Shown one piece after another: positions 41,221 to 49,653 of a stretch of 64,000 bases of DNA (positions within the stretch are counted from its first letter, which is position 1; the number at the start of each line of letters is the position of its first letter). The position numbers and the translations under genes were made by a program. Source of the DNA: Pseudomonadota bacterium. Lineage in GTDB: Bacteria; Pseudomonadota; Alphaproteobacteria; Rhizobiales; Xanthobacteraceae. Under the pieces are notes generated by a model. It searched no databases, was not told the DNA's origin, and saw only the letters and a list, made by a program, of their open reading frames with translations. The DNA lies in NCBI GenBank assembly GCA_023404675.1, contig JAEYAW010000013.1:1-64000 (forward strand), written 5' to 3'.

Positions 41221-41379
41221 CTAGATCCGGCCGAGCAGAAGCAGGACCAGGACGATGACGAGAATCGTGCCGACGATCCCGGAAGGACCATAGCCCCATG
41301 CGCGGCTGTAGCCCCATCCGGGGATGACGCCGATCAGCAGCAGGATGAGAACGACGATCAGGATTGTGCCGAGCGACAT
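41221..41379 (-). CDS. DUF3309 small membrane protein
   Basis: 52 residues, short enough to be missed by length cut-offs. Starts MSLGTILIVVLILLLIGVIPGWGYSRAWGYGP and ends in GIVGTILVIVLVLLLLGRI: two hydrophobic helices around a Gly/Trp/Tyr-rich turn, the DUF3309 pattern. Proteins of this family are widespread in Rhizobiales and often stress-induced. A sigma-EcfG promoter lies 42-67 bases upstream of the ATG. An AGGAAGAT ribosome site precedes the start. Confidence 0.88.
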   Translation of the reverse strand: MSLGTILIVVLILLLIGVIPGWGYSRAWGYGPSGIVGTILVIVLVLLLLGRI

Positions 41380-41420
41380 GATCTTCCTCCCGCGCCGTCC
41401 GGCGCATGTTTGGCATGATC

Positions 41421-41446
41421 AACAGTTTGCCTCGGGGGAATGTTCC
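41421..41446 (-). promoter_or_regulatory. Sigma-EcfG promoter of DUF3309-AI-2E genes
   Basis: On the minus strand GGAAC (41442-41446), 17-base spacer, TGTT (41421-41424): matches GGAAC-N17-CGTT except for the first -10 base. It is divergent from the promoter at 41480. Confidence 0.65.
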
Positions 41447-41479
41447 GTCCGTTCTCCGCGGCGGGGCGGAATGGCGTCC

Positions 41480-41505
41480 GGAACATCGTCACGTCCCCGC
41501 ACGTT
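41480..41505 (+). promoter_or_regulatory. Sigma-EcfG promoter of the DUF2865 gene
   Basis: GGAAC (41480-41484), 17-base spacer, CGTT (41502-41505): perfect consensus. Transcription would begin near 41512, about 50 bases before the ATG at 41563. Confidence 0.78.
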
Positions 41506-41562
41506 AGACGGGCGTGAACCTTGAGCGGCCTTCCGTCGACGAAAACAGGAGAGGTTTGTGTC

Positions 41563-42231
41563 ATGAGTGGTCGGTTGTCCGTCCGTCGGTGGCGGCGAGG
41601 AGGTTCGAGCGTAGCTGTGGCGATGCTCATGGCGGCCGGTGTTGTGCCGGCATCTGCGCAGGATTTCTTCGGTGCGCTGTTTGGCGGTCCACGCGGCGCA
41701 CCCTCGGCCAGCCGCATCGATCGTCCATTGATCATGCCGTTCGCGTCCCCGTTCGACGAGCGTCCGCCGGTCGAAACGCCCCGGCCAGCCCGCACTGGCG
41801 GAAGCCAGGCTTTTTGCGTGCGGACCTGTGACGGCCGTTATTTCCCGATCGCATCCGTGTCGGGCCAGAGCCGGGCCGAGACCTGCAAGAGCTTCTGTCC
41901 GGCAAGCGAGACCCGCGTCTATCTGGGCGGCACGATTGATGGTGCGAGCGCGGAAGCCGGCGGAAAGAATTATTCCGACCTGCCGAACGCGTTTCGCTAC
42001 CGGAATGAACTGGTCGCGGGCTGTACCTGCAACGGGGCCGATCCGGTCGGGCTGGCGAAGATCAGTATCGAGGATGATCGTACGCTGCGTCGCGGCGACA
42101 TCGTCATGCAGGGCGATGGCCTGATGGTCGCGGCACGCAATGCCGACCGCCGCGGGGCGATGAACTTCACGCCTGCCTCGCCTCGGCTGCGGGCGCGCAT
42201 CGAAGGCGCGCCGATCCTGGCACGCGAGTAG
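41563..42231 (+). CDS. DUF2865 exported protein
   Basis: 222 residues from ATG 41563, behind AGGAGAGG (41547-41554). A signal peptide ends near PASAQDFF. The DUF2865 domain has several Cys in a fixed pattern: AFCVRTCDGRYFPI, AETCKSFCPA, AGCTCNG, around ETRVYLGGTIDGASAEAGGKNYSDLPNAFRYR and RTLRRGDIVMQGDGLMVA. It probably forms a disulfide-stabilised periplasmic or surface domain; the function is unknown. It has a perfect sigma-EcfG promoter, so it belongs to the general stress regulon. Confidence 0.9.
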   Translation: MSGRLSVRRWRRGGSSVAVAMLMAAGVVPASAQDFFGALFGGPRGAPSASRIDRPLIMPFASPFDERPPVETPRPARTGGSQAFCVRTCDGRYFPIASVSGQSRAETCKSFCPASETRVYLGGTIDGASAEAGGKNYSDLPNAFRYRNELVAGCTCNGADPVGLAKISIEDDRTLRRGDIVMQGDGLMVAARNADRRGAMNFTPASPRLRARIEGAPILARE

Positions 42232-42339
42232 TCCAAAGCGGGGGCGAGAGCCCGCTATCGGACCTCATCTCGGCGAGAGCCTGCCATCTGGAGCGCAATT
42301 GGTTCCCGGCGGCTTTCAAAACTTCAATAAAAATCCCGA

Positions 42340-42364
42340 GGAACCGAATTTGTCCCCGTGCATT
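42340..42364 (+). promoter_or_regulatory. Weak sigma-EcfG-like promoter upstream of small membrane gene
   Basis: GGAAC (42340-42344), 16-base spacer, CATT (42361-42364). It has the same single mismatch in the -10 as the nepR-ecfG promoter, 58 bases upstream of the ATG at 42423. Confidence 0.45.
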
Positions 42365-42422
42365 GTCGGGCACTCGACGCGGCCGAGCTTGATGGGCCGC
42401 ACGGAAACTGGGGCCTGTCTTC

Positions 42423-42584
42423 ATGTCGATCCTTATCGGAATCCTGATTACATTTCTCGTTGTCGTCCTCGTTCTCTATCTCATCAACATGCTGCCGCTC
42501 GACGGACGCGCCAAGCAGATCGCGCGCGTGGTCGTCATCATCATCGGCATCATTTCGCTGCTGAAGTATCTGGCGGTGTTCTGA
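42423..42584 (+). CDS. Small two-helix membrane protein (Thivi_2564-like)
   Basis: 53 residues. MSILIGILITFLVVVLVLYLINMLPLDGRAKQIARVVVIIIGIISLLKYLAVF: two TM helices joined by a short LPLDGRAKQI loop, which matches the widespread small 'Thivi_2564 family' membrane proteins. No function is known. It converges on the globin gene with only 6 bases between stops. A weak sigma-EcfG-like promoter lies upstream. Confidence 0.75.
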   Translation: MSILIGILITFLVVVLVLYLINMLPLDGRAKQIARVVVIIIGIISLLKYLAVF

Positions 42585-42590
42585 CGAGGG

Positions 42591-43055
42591 TCAGATCGGG
42601 ACCGGCCGCCGCACATGGCGCGGCGCAGCGATCTGATCGCGCGCGGAGGCAAGAGAGAGTTCGAAACTGTCGGCGATGCGCCGCGCGCGCTCGATGAAAT
42701 AGGCGGCCGCCTTCGGCGGACAGGTTTCGGCGGCCGCCGTCTCGAACAGATCAAGCCAGCGATCGAAATGCGCCGCCTCGATATCGAGCCGGAAATGCAC
42801 CTGCATCGGCCGGCCGCGGTAGCGGCCGGTCATGAGCGTGACGGAGGACCAGAAGTCCTTCAGCTTGGCGAGGTGCTCGTCCCAGTCGTGAACCTTTGCC
42901 GCGAACACCGGGCCGATCAGGTCGTCGTTCCGGACCCGCGCGTAGAAGGTCTCGACGAGACGGCCGATCATCGCCTCGTCGATCCCGGTCATCGTGGTCA
43001 CGATGCTTTGCAGCTCTGCACGGCGCGCAGCGCCTTCGTCGGCGGAATCGCTCAT
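42591..43055 (-). CDS. Group III truncated hemoglobin
   Basis: 154 residues from ATG 43055 (MSDSADEGAARRAELQSIV). Truncated globin fold: IGRLVETFYARVRNDDLIGPVF near the start, KDFWSSVTLMTGRYRGRPMQVHFRLDIEAAHFDRWLDLF with the putative proximal His in VHFRL and the YxGxP motif, then the final helix AAAYFIERARRIADSFELSL. Group III globins bind heme and are linked to NO or oxygen chemistry. The frame continues upstream of 43055 without globin features. Confidence 0.9.
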   Translation of the reverse strand: MSDSADEGAARRAELQSIVTTMTGIDEAMIGRLVETFYARVRNDDLIGPVFAAKVHDWDEHLAKLKDFWSSVTLMTGRYRGRPMQVHFRLDIEAAHFDRWLDLFETAAAETCPPKAAAYFIERARRIADSFELSLASARDQIAAPRHVRRPVPI

Positions 43056-43243
43056 TGCGCAATCTTCTGGCCAGAGAGGGAAGCGGCGGCTGTGCCGCAA
43101 ATGAATCAGGGAAGCCCGGCCAAGTGCCATACACCCTGGATGGAAGCTTTGCGCAAAAACAAGTTTCTGGTTCAAATCCAGCCGCACGCGCTCGTGGCTT
43201 CCGGAATGCCGCGCGGCGATCTCGCCGGTCCGCCTGCTCAAGT

Positions 43244-43801
43244 CTACGGGTCGAGCTCGGTGTCCCAGTAGAGATAGTCCAGCCAGCTTTCGTGCAGATA
43301 GTTCGGAGGAAACAGGCGGCCGTTGCGATGGAGCTGATGCACCGTGGGTGCGAACGGCATCTGGCGCGGAAACATCCGGGCCTGCTGGATCGTCATGCTG
43401 CCTTTGCGCAGGTTGCAGGGCGAGCAGGCGGTGACGACGTTCTCCCACGTGGTCTGGCCGCCCCGCGAACGCGGGACAAGATGGTCGAAGGTGAGATCGT
43501 GCCCGGCTTCGCAATACTGGCAGGTGAAGCGATCGCGCAGGAAGACGTTGAAGCGGGTGAAGGCGGGATTGGTGGTCGGCTTGACGAAGGATTTCAGCGA
43601 GACGACGCTCGGCAACTGCATCTTGAACGACGGGCTTTGCACAGCCCGATCGTAATGCGCCACGATGTTGACGCGGTCGAGGAACACCGCCTTGATCGCA
43701 TCCTGCCAGGACCAAAGCGAGAGCGGGTAGTAACTCAGCGGCCGGAAATCCGCGTTCAGCACAAGAACCGGCCAGCCGCCCTGTGAGACATGTGCGTTCA
43801 A
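43244..43801 (-). CDS. HNH endonuclease
   Basis: 185 residues. The HNH/zinc-finger core is FTCQYCEAGHDLTFDHLVPRSRGGQTTWENVVTACSPCNLRKG (about 91-133): two CxxC pairs for zinc, the catalytic His in FDHLVPRS and Asn in WENV. The N-terminal domain starts VLVLNADFRPLSYYPLSLWSWQDAIKAVF, typical of a conserved stand-alone family in alphaproteobacteria. The cellular role is unknown. It is monocistronic. Confidence 0.92.
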   Translation of the reverse strand: MNAHVSQGGWPVLVLNADFRPLSYYPLSLWSWQDAIKAVFLDRVNIVAHYDRAVQSPSFKMQLPSVVSLKSFVKPTTNPAFTRFNVFLRDRFTCQYCEAGHDLTFDHLVPRSRGGQTTWENVVTACSPCNLRKGSMTIQQARMFPRQMPFAPTVHQLHRNGRLFPPNYLHESWLDYLYWDTELDP

Positions 43802-43967
43802 GTAACGCTCCTGACTCCCATTCCGACTGCAAAGCAGTTCACAGCTTCATACTACATGCAGCGTGATAGGATTGTGAAGGCCCTTGGTCTTGCGGAAACA
43901 TCACGCTTTCATGGGAAAGCGCGCAGGTCCCCCTTTCCGTGCCGCCGGAACTCGGGGGCGGAGCGGG

Positions 43968-44690
43968 TCACGGCGACGTTCTGCTCCGCTTTGACGACCT
44001 TGATACGACACGTTCCGCCGGTCGCGCGGCATCGCGGCGCTCCGCCGGAGCAGCCTCGAAACCGGCATTGCGCGTGGTCCGATAGTAAGCCCAGAACAGG
44101 TGCGCCGCCGCGCCCCGCCATGGCCGCCACACCTGCGCGAGGGCGATGGCCTGTCTGGCTGACGGACGCGCGGCAAGGCCCAGCACGCGGCGCACCGCTT
44201 CCTGAATGGCGAGATCGCCCGCGGGCCAGGCATCGCCATGGCCGAGGCAGAACAGCAGATAGATGTCGGCGGTCCACGGTCCGATCCCGTGCAGGGCGGT
44301 GAGGACGGCGTGTGCCTCGTCGGCGGGGCGGTCGGCGAGGCTTGCGAGGTCGAGGCGTCCCGCGACGATTTCGCAAGCGATGAATTTCAGGGTCCTGATC
44401 TTGGCGACAGACAGCCCGAGCCGGGCCAGCCGGTCGGCCCGCGCCCGCCGGATGGTCGCGGCGTCGAACGGATCGTAGGCCGTCTCCAGCCGCGCCCAGA
44501 TCGCCGCCGCAGCGAAGGTCGACAGTTGCTGGCCGCAGATGATGGCGGCGAGGCCCGCGAAGCCGCCCGGCCGCTGCCGCAGCGCCGGCATCCCGGTGAG
44601 GGCCAGCGCCGGCCCGAGTCTCGGATCGGCGGCCACGAGGTCCGCGAGGGCGCGGTCGAGGTCGGCCTGTGTGGCGAGGCGGGAGGTCAT
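43968..44690 (-). CDS. alkA: DNA-3-methyladenine glycosylase II (AlkA-type)
   Basis: 240 residues. Removes alkylated bases to start base excision repair. The HhH-GPD fold is clear: the hairpin LTALHGIGPWTADIYLLFCLGHGDAWPAGDLAIQEAVRR with the catalytic Asp in PAGD, and the following YYRT-type end. It lacks the extra N-terminal beta-domain of E. coli AlkA, as usual in compact bacterial forms. It is divergent from gluQ with 67 bases between start codons. Confidence 0.9.
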   Translation of the reverse strand: MTSRLATQADLDRALADLVAADPRLGPALALTGMPALRQRPGGFAGLAAIICGQQLSTFAAAAIWARLETAYDPFDAATIRRARADRLARLGLSVAKIRTLKFIACEIVAGRLDLASLADRPADEAHAVLTALHGIGPWTADIYLLFCLGHGDAWPAGDLAIQEAVRRVLGLAARPSARQAIALAQVWRPWRGAAAHLFWAYYRTTRNAGFEAAPAERRDAARPAERVVSRSSKRSRTSP

Positions 44691-44757
44691 TGCGGGTCAT
44701 TCTGACGCGGCGGGGCATGGTAGGGAAGCGCGAGCTTCCGTGCAGGACCGACGACAG

Positions 44758-45633
44758 ATGCCGCCACCCGTTTTCCGATTCGCGCCAAGCCCGAACGGCT
44801 ATCTTCATCTCGGCCACGCCTTTTCGGCGCTGCTGAATGGTGATCTGGCGCGGCAGGCGGGCGGCCGGTTGCTGCTGCGCCTCGAGGACATCGACGCGGC
44901 GCGCTGCCGGCCCGTCTATGAGGCGGCGATCTACGAAGACCTCGACTGGCTTGGCCTGCGCTGGGAGCAGCCGGTGCGCCGGCAGTCGGAGCACATGGCG
45001 ACGTACCGCGAGGCGCTGAAGCGCCTGACGGATGCGGGCCTCGTCTATCCCGCGTTCGAGAGCCGGGCGGAATTGGCGCAGCTTGTTGCGGACCGGCCGG
45101 ACTGGCCGCGCGATCCGGACGGAGCTCCGCGCTATTCCGGTGTGGCGCGCAATCTGCCGCTGGCCGAACGTGCGGCGCGGATCGAGAGCGGCGTGCCCTA
45201 TGCGCTCCGCCTCGACATGGCGGCGGCGCTTGCCTGCGTGGGGCCGCTCGACTGGATCGAGGAGGGACAGGGGCCGTCGGGTCAGTCCGGCCGCGTCGCC
45301 GCGGATCCGGCGGTATGGGGTGACGTGGTTCTCGCCCGCAAGGACACGCCCACGAGCTATCACCTCTCGGTGGTGATCGACGATGCCCTGCAGGGCGTGA
45401 CTCACGTGGTGCGCGGGCAGGACCTGTTCTTCGCGACTGCCGTGCATCGCCTGTTGCAGGCGCTGCTCGGTCTGCCCGCACCGGCCTACCATCATCACCG
45501 CCTGATCCGGGACGATGCAGGCCACAAGCTGTCGAAATCGACCGGCGCGACGGGCCTGCGCGAACTGCGGGCGGCCGGGGTGTTGCCTCAGGAAATCCGC
45601 AGGCAGCTCGGCCTGCCCCCGGCAACTGGTTAA
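44758..45633 (+). CDS. gluQ: Glutamyl-Q-tRNA(Asp) synthetase
   Basis: 291 residues from ATG 44758. A shortened class I glutamyl-tRNA synthetase lacking the anticodon-binding domain; it attaches Glu to queuosine in the anticodon of tRNA(Asp). The HIGH-like motif is FRFAPSPNGYLHLGHAFSALLNG, the acceptor region includes LLRLEDIDAARCRPVYEAAIYEDLDWLGLRWE, and the KMSKS-like motif is HKLSKSTGATGLRELRAAG. Length fits YadB/GluQ rather than full GltX (~470). Confidence 0.94.
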   Translation: MPPPVFRFAPSPNGYLHLGHAFSALLNGDLARQAGGRLLLRLEDIDAARCRPVYEAAIYEDLDWLGLRWEQPVRRQSEHMATYREALKRLTDAGLVYPAFESRAELAQLVADRPDWPRDPDGAPRYSGVARNLPLAERAARIESGVPYALRLDMAAALACVGPLDWIEEGQGPSGQSGRVAADPAVWGDVVLARKDTPTSYHLSVVIDDALQGVTHVVRGQDLFFATAVHRLLQALLGLPAPAYHHHRLIRDDAGHKLSKSTGATGLRELRAAGVLPQEIRRQLGLPPATG

Positions 45634-45721
45634 GGTTGTCCGCAACATTCGCGCGCAAATTCCGCGCGCCGCGAGACTCATTCCCCGAGGGCTGGCAATG
45701 TAGCGTCTCGGGGTGTGGGAC

Positions 45722-46969
45722 ATGGCCAGAAAACCGGGAGCGTCGCGCGTGCGTCGTCCGCCGAGGAAGCGGACAACGGGCGCCGCTGGCCGCAGCAAGC
45801 CTGCCTCCACGCCTTCGCGCACGACCGCAGCCAGGCCCACGCGCCGCCGGCCGACGACCACCGAACTGGCGCTGGCTGCCTTCGCGCACGAGGTGCGCAC
45901 GCCGTTGACCGGCATCCTGGCGATCAGCGATCTGCTGGCGACCTCCGAGCTTGGTCCGCGCGAACGGCGCTGGGCGGAAACCATCAAGGCCGGAGCGGAG
46001 CATCTGGCCAGCCTCGCGACGCTGTTCGTCGATGCCGCGCGAAGCGGCCTTCCGGATGCGGCCCTGCGCGCCGAGCCGTTCGACCTGCGCGGGCTTGCGC
46101 GCTCGCTTGGCGATTCGCTGGCGGGACGGACCACGGCGAAGGGACTGTCGGCGTCCGTCACGCTTGCGCCCGATCTGCCCGCGATCGTGATCGGCGATGC
46201 AGTGCGGCTGCGGGCCGCGGTCGAGAACCTGCTCGACAACGCCGTGAAATTCACGGCGGAGGGAGAGGTGTCGCTCGATGTCAGGGCGCGTCGCGTCAAG
46301 GGCGGCTGGCGGGTCGTCTTCGCCGTCACCGACAGCGGAATCGGGCTGTCGCAGGACGAGATCGACCGGTTGTTCCGGCCGTTTTCGCAGGCCAATGCCG
46401 CGATCGCCGCCCGGTTCGGCGGCGCGGGTCTGGGTCTGTCGTCGGTGCGGCAGCTGGCGCTGGCGATGGGCGGCGACGTGAAAGTCGGCCGGCGGCGGGG
46501 CGGTGGAGCGGTCTTCAATCTCGAAGTCGTAATGGCCGAGGCGGCCCCCGTGGCTGAGACCGACGCGGGGCAGCAGGTGCTCTCCGCGCCGGGATCGCTG
46601 CGGATCCTGAGCGTCGAGGACAATCCGTTCGGGCGCGTCGTGCTGAACACGATTCTCACCGAATTGGGCCATCAGGTGGAGTTTGTCGGCCTTGGCAAGA
46701 CCGCCGTGACCCGTTTGGGCGAACATGCGTTCGACGTGGTGCTGATGGACATGGTTCTGCCGGACCTGTCGGGCGTCGCGGCGATCCGCCGGATCCGCCG
46801 CCAGGGCGGCCGCGCGAGGCACATTCCCGTGGTGGGCGTTTCGGGGCGGACCGAGGACGAGGCGGCGGCCCGCGAGGCGGGAGCCGATGCGTTTCTCGTC
46901 AAGCCGGTGTCTCCGCGGCAGCTGGCGTCGGCTCTGGCCGAGGTGATGCGGCCGGCGCGCGCCATTTGA
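45722..46969 (+). CDS. Soluble hybrid histidine kinase with C-terminal receiver
   Basis: 415 residues. Order: basic disordered N-terminus (1-48), HisKA with H-box FAHEVRTPLTGILAISDLL, HATPase with N-box NLLDNAVKFTAEG, G1 VTDSGIGLS, F-box and G2 FGGAGLGLSSVRQLALAMGG, then a receiver domain (LRILSVEDNPFGRVVLNTIL, phospho-acceptor Asp in VVLMDMVLPDLSG, Lys in LVKPVSP). There is no membrane segment or recognisable sensor domain, so its input must come from another protein or an unseen ligand. The last 71 bases overlap the convergent YihY gene. Confidence 0.92.
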   Translation: MARKPGASRVRRPPRKRTTGAAGRSKPASTPSRTTAARPTRRRPTTTELALAAFAHEVRTPLTGILAISDLLATSELGPRERRWAETIKAGAEHLASLATLFVDAARSGLPDAALRAEPFDLRGLARSLGDSLAGRTTAKGLSASVTLAPDLPAIVIGDAVRLRAAVENLLDNAVKFTAEGEVSLDVRARRVKGGWRVVFAVTDSGIGLSQDEIDRLFRPFSQANAAIAARFGGAGLGLSSVRQLALAMGGDVKVGRRRGGGAVFNLEVVMAEAAPVAETDAGQQVLSAPGSLRILSVEDNPFGRVVLNTILTELGHQVEFVGLGKTAVTRLGEHAFDVVLMDMVLPDLSGVAAIRRIRRQGGRARHIPVVGVSGRTEDEAAAREAGADAFLVKPVSPRQLASALAEVMRPARAI

Positions 46970-47789
46970 TGATTGCGGCGTTCAGTTCGCCGCCGAACAC
47001 GAAGATCGCCGAGATGAAGTACATAAACACCAGCGCGATGATGACGGATGCGAGGCCCGCATAGGTTGTGACATAGTTGCTGGCGAAGCGGCCGAGATAA
47101 AAGCCGAAGCCGATGCCCGAGACCAGCGACGCTGCCAGCGTGAACACGACGCCGGGCAGGATTTCGAGCAGCGAGCGGCGGCCGGCCGGCAGCCACGCGT
47201 GAAGGATGACAAGCGCGATCACCAGCGCCGTGATGGTGATCGCGTAGCGGGCAACGTTGAGAACCTGTTCGCTCGACGGCGTCATCAACGGGAGCAGCTC
47301 CCGCGCCGCCGCCAGCAGCAGCGGGCCGAGCACGATCAGGAAGGCCATCGCGAGGGAGGTGACGGCGGCGATCAGCGTGTAGCCGATGGATTCCAGCCGC
47401 AGCCAGTACCAGCTTCGCGCCTCCGGCACGCCATAGGCGCGGTTGAGGCCGGTGCGCAGTGCCTCGACGCCGTTGGAGGCGAAATAGACGGCCAGCACCG
47501 CGCCGATGGTCAGCGCATCGCTGCGCGTTTCCGACAGCACGTTGTGAACCTCGTCGGAGATGCGGCTCGCGACCTGCGCGGGCCAGATCTGCAGCATCAG
47601 CTCGGCGGCCTGATCGGCCAGTTCCTTCGTTCCGAAGAAGCCGGCCAGCGAGGTGAGAACGATAAGAAAGGGAAACAGCGCCATCAGCGCGGAGAGCGCG
47701 ATGTGGCTGGCGATGGCCCAGCCGTCGTCGGCGAGGAATTTATAATAGGCGTTCAGGCTGACATCGAACACGGCGCGAACGTGCTTCAC
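46899..47789 (-). CDS. YihY/virulence factor BrkB family membrane protein
   Basis: 296 residues. About six TM segments: ALSALMALFPFLIVLTSLAGFFG, LTIGAVLAVYFASNGVEALRTGLNRAYGVPEARSWYWLRLES, AVTSLAMAFLIVLGPLLL, ALVIALVILHAWLP, LLEILPGVVFTLAASLVSGIGFGFYL, ASVIIALVFMYFISAIFVFGGELNAAI. These blocks define the family once called RNase BN. The function is unsettled. The 3' end runs 71 bases into the convergent kinase gene, unusual for two unrelated genes. Confidence 0.93.
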   Translation of the reverse strand: MKHVRAVFDVSLNAYYKFLADDGWAIASHIALSALMALFPFLIVLTSLAGFFGTKELADQAAELMLQIWPAQVASRISDEVHNVLSETRSDALTIGAVLAVYFASNGVEALRTGLNRAYGVPEARSWYWLRLESIGYTLIAAVTSLAMAFLIVLGPLLLAAARELLPLMTPSSEQVLNVARYAITITALVIALVILHAWLPAGRRSLLEILPGVVFTLAASLVSGIGFGFYLGRFASNYVTTYAGLASVIIALVFMYFISAIFVFGGELNAAIIKWRAPAASPRPEPTPAAAETPA

Positions 47790-47965
47790 GGGTCACCCTG
47801 ATGCACAAGCAGAACGAATCGCGGCGAGTCGTTCGCCGCAGCGACCAGTACCCTAACATCCATCGACAACACTCGAAAAGCTGTCGGGTTGCATTGCGGT
47901 TGCATTGTACAGGCCGCTGTCACGAGGCCATGGCGGCCCGCGGGTGGCGGTGTTATGTAGACATC

Positions 47966-48160
47966 ATGTCCACGTTTCTGAGCATGGTCCTGCTTCCGAT
48001 TGCAATGGCCGCGGTGGCGCTGGTGCTGTTGATGGGGCTGATCAACATGATGCGCGGCGGCTCGGCGAACACGTCCCAGCGCCTGATGCGCTGGCGCGTG
48101 CAGCTACAGTTCGTCGCGATCATCATCGCTCTGCTCGCGCTGTGGGTGATGGGGAAGTGA
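47966..48160 (+). CDS. Twin transmembrane helix small protein (HIG1-like)
   Basis: 64 residues from ATG 47966 (MSTFLSMVLLPIAMAAVALVLLMGLINMMRGG). Two TM helices flank a polar loop with ANTSQRLMRWRVQLQFVAI, the HIG1/DUF-type motif of small respiratory-chain-associated proteins. In Rhizobiales it commonly precedes the cobalamin adenosyltransferase gene, as here (68 bases upstream). The frame continues 55 codons upstream without hydrophobic or family features. Confidence 0.88.
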   Translation: MSTFLSMVLLPIAMAAVALVLLMGLINMMRGGSANTSQRLMRWRVQLQFVAIIIALLALWVMGK

Positions 48161-48228
48161 AGTAGAGTATCCTCGGGCGTCGATTGATCGGATCGCATGC
48201 CGTCGGGTCAATTGTCGGATATGTCGCA

Positions 48229-48801
48229 ATGGTGGTGCTCAATCGAATTTATACCCGGACCGGGGACGACGGCACGACCGCGCTCGGCAGCGGCGAACGG
48301 CGTCCCAAGTTCGATCTGCGCGTGGCGGCTTACGGCACCGTGGACGAAACCAACGCGGCGCTCGGCGTGGCGCGTCTGCATCTGACGGATGCGCACGATC
48401 TCGACGGGATGGTGGCAAGAATCCAGAATGACCTGTTCGATCTCGGCGCGGATCTCGCGGTTCCTGAACGCGCCGGAAAGGCCGAGCGGCTGCGCGTGGT
48501 GGCAAGCCAGGTCGCGCGGCTGGAGCACGATATCGACAGCCTGAACGTGCATCTGGCGCCACTGACCTCGTTCATTTTGCCTGGCGGAACGGCGGCGGCG
48601 GCACATCTGCACGTCGCGCGGACCATCTGCCGCCGGGCCGAGCGGGAGGTGGTGGAACTCGCCTCGCGGCCCGGCGAGGCCGTGAACGAGGCTGTTATCC
48701 GTTACCTCAACCGGCTCTCGGATTTCCTGTTCGTGGCGGCCCGCATGGCCAACGACAACGGGGCCGGAGACGTGCTCTGGGTGCCCGGTGAGAACCGTTA
48801 A
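48229..48801 (+). CDS. Cob(I)alamin adenosyltransferase, PduO type
   Basis: 190 residues from ATG 48229 (MVVLNRIYTRTGDDGTTAL). Transfers adenosyl from ATP to cob(I)alamin, making coenzyme B12. The ATP-binding N-terminus RIYTRTGDDGTTALGSGERRPKFDLRVAAYGTVDETNAALG and the C-terminal signature ARTICRRAEREVVEL...VIRYLNRLSDFLFVAARMAN are intact. It lies downstream of the twin-TM gene and 100 bases upstream of etfB. Confidence 0.94.
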   Translation: MVVLNRIYTRTGDDGTTALGSGERRPKFDLRVAAYGTVDETNAALGVARLHLTDAHDLDGMVARIQNDLFDLGADLAVPERAGKAERLRVVASQVARLEHDIDSLNVHLAPLTSFILPGGTAAAAHLHVARTICRRAEREVVELASRPGEAVNEAVIRYLNRLSDFLFVAARMANDNGAGDVLWVPGENR

Positions 48802-48901
48802 AGTTGCCGGACTTTTTTGATTTTGCCGCGTTGACCCCGTCCAATGTGCCCTTTAGGTTCCGCGGCCACGCCTTTACTTAATCCACGCAGAAGGGGAACC
48901 G

Positions 48902-49651
48902 ATGAAGGTTCTGGTGCCGGTCAAGCGGGTCGTCGACTATAACGTCAAGATCCGCGTCAAGAGCGACGGGTCGGGAGTCGAACTCGCCAACGTCAAGATG
49001 TCGATGAATCCGTTCGACGAAATCGCGGTCGAGGAAGCGCTGCGCCTGAAAGAGGCCGGCAAGGCGACCGAGGTCGTCGTTGTTTCCATCGGTCCCGCGC
49101 AGGCGGTCGAGACGATCCGCACGGGTCTGGCGATGGGCGCCGATCGCGGCATTCTGGTGAAGGCCGACGGCATCGTCGAGCCGCTCGCGGTCGCGAAGAT
49201 TCTCAAGGCGGTCGTCGCCGAGGAACAACCCGGCCTCGTCATTCTCGGCAAGCAGGCGATCGACGACGACTCCAACCAGACCGGCCAGATGCTGGCCGCG
49301 CTGCTGGGCTGGTCGCAGGCGACCTTCGCCTCCAAGCTCGAAGTCGAAGGCTCCGACTTCAAGGTGACGCGTGAAGTCGATGGCGGCCTGCAGACCGTGC
49401 AGCTCAAGGGACCGGCGATTGTCACCACCGATCTTCGTCTCAACGAGCCGCGCTATGCCAGCCTGCCGAACATCATGAAGGCGAAGAAGAAGCCGGTCGC
49501 GGACAAGACCGCCGCCGACTACGGCGTCGATCTCACCCCGCGTCTTGAAGTCGTGAAGACCACGGAGCCGCCGGGCCGCAAGGCTGGCGTCAAGGTCGGC
49601 TCGGTGGCCGAGCTTGTGCAGAAACTCAAGACCGAAGCCGGGGTGCTCTGA
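48902..49651 (+). CDS. etfB: Electron transfer flavoprotein subunit beta
   Basis: 249 residues, standard length. MKVLVPVKRVVDYNVKIRVKSDGSGVELANVKMSMNPFDEIAVEEALRL is canonical, as is VDLTPRLEVVKTTEPPGRKAGVKVGSVAELV at the end (docking helix for dehydrogenases). With EtfA it carries electrons from acyl-CoA and other flavin dehydrogenases to ETF-ubiquinone oxidoreductase. etfA starts 2 bases after its stop. Confidence 0.97.
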   Translation: MKVLVPVKRVVDYNVKIRVKSDGSGVELANVKMSMNPFDEIAVEEALRLKEAGKATEVVVVSIGPAQAVETIRTGLAMGADRGILVKADGIVEPLAVAKILKAVVAEEQPGLVILGKQAIDDDSNQTGQMLAALLGWSQATFASKLEVEGSDFKVTREVDGGLQTVQLKGPAIVTTDLRLNEPRYASLPNIMKAKKKPVADKTAADYGVDLTPRLEVVKTTEPPGRKAGVKVGSVAELVQKLKTEAGVL

Positions 49652-49653
49652 CG

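Noticed and set aside
43909..46659. Minus-strand open frame of 916 codons, and another (44687-46822) of 711 codons
   Set aside because: They lie opposite gluQ and the hybrid kinase, whose motifs are intact; the translations are Arg/Pro/Ala-rich with no fold signal.
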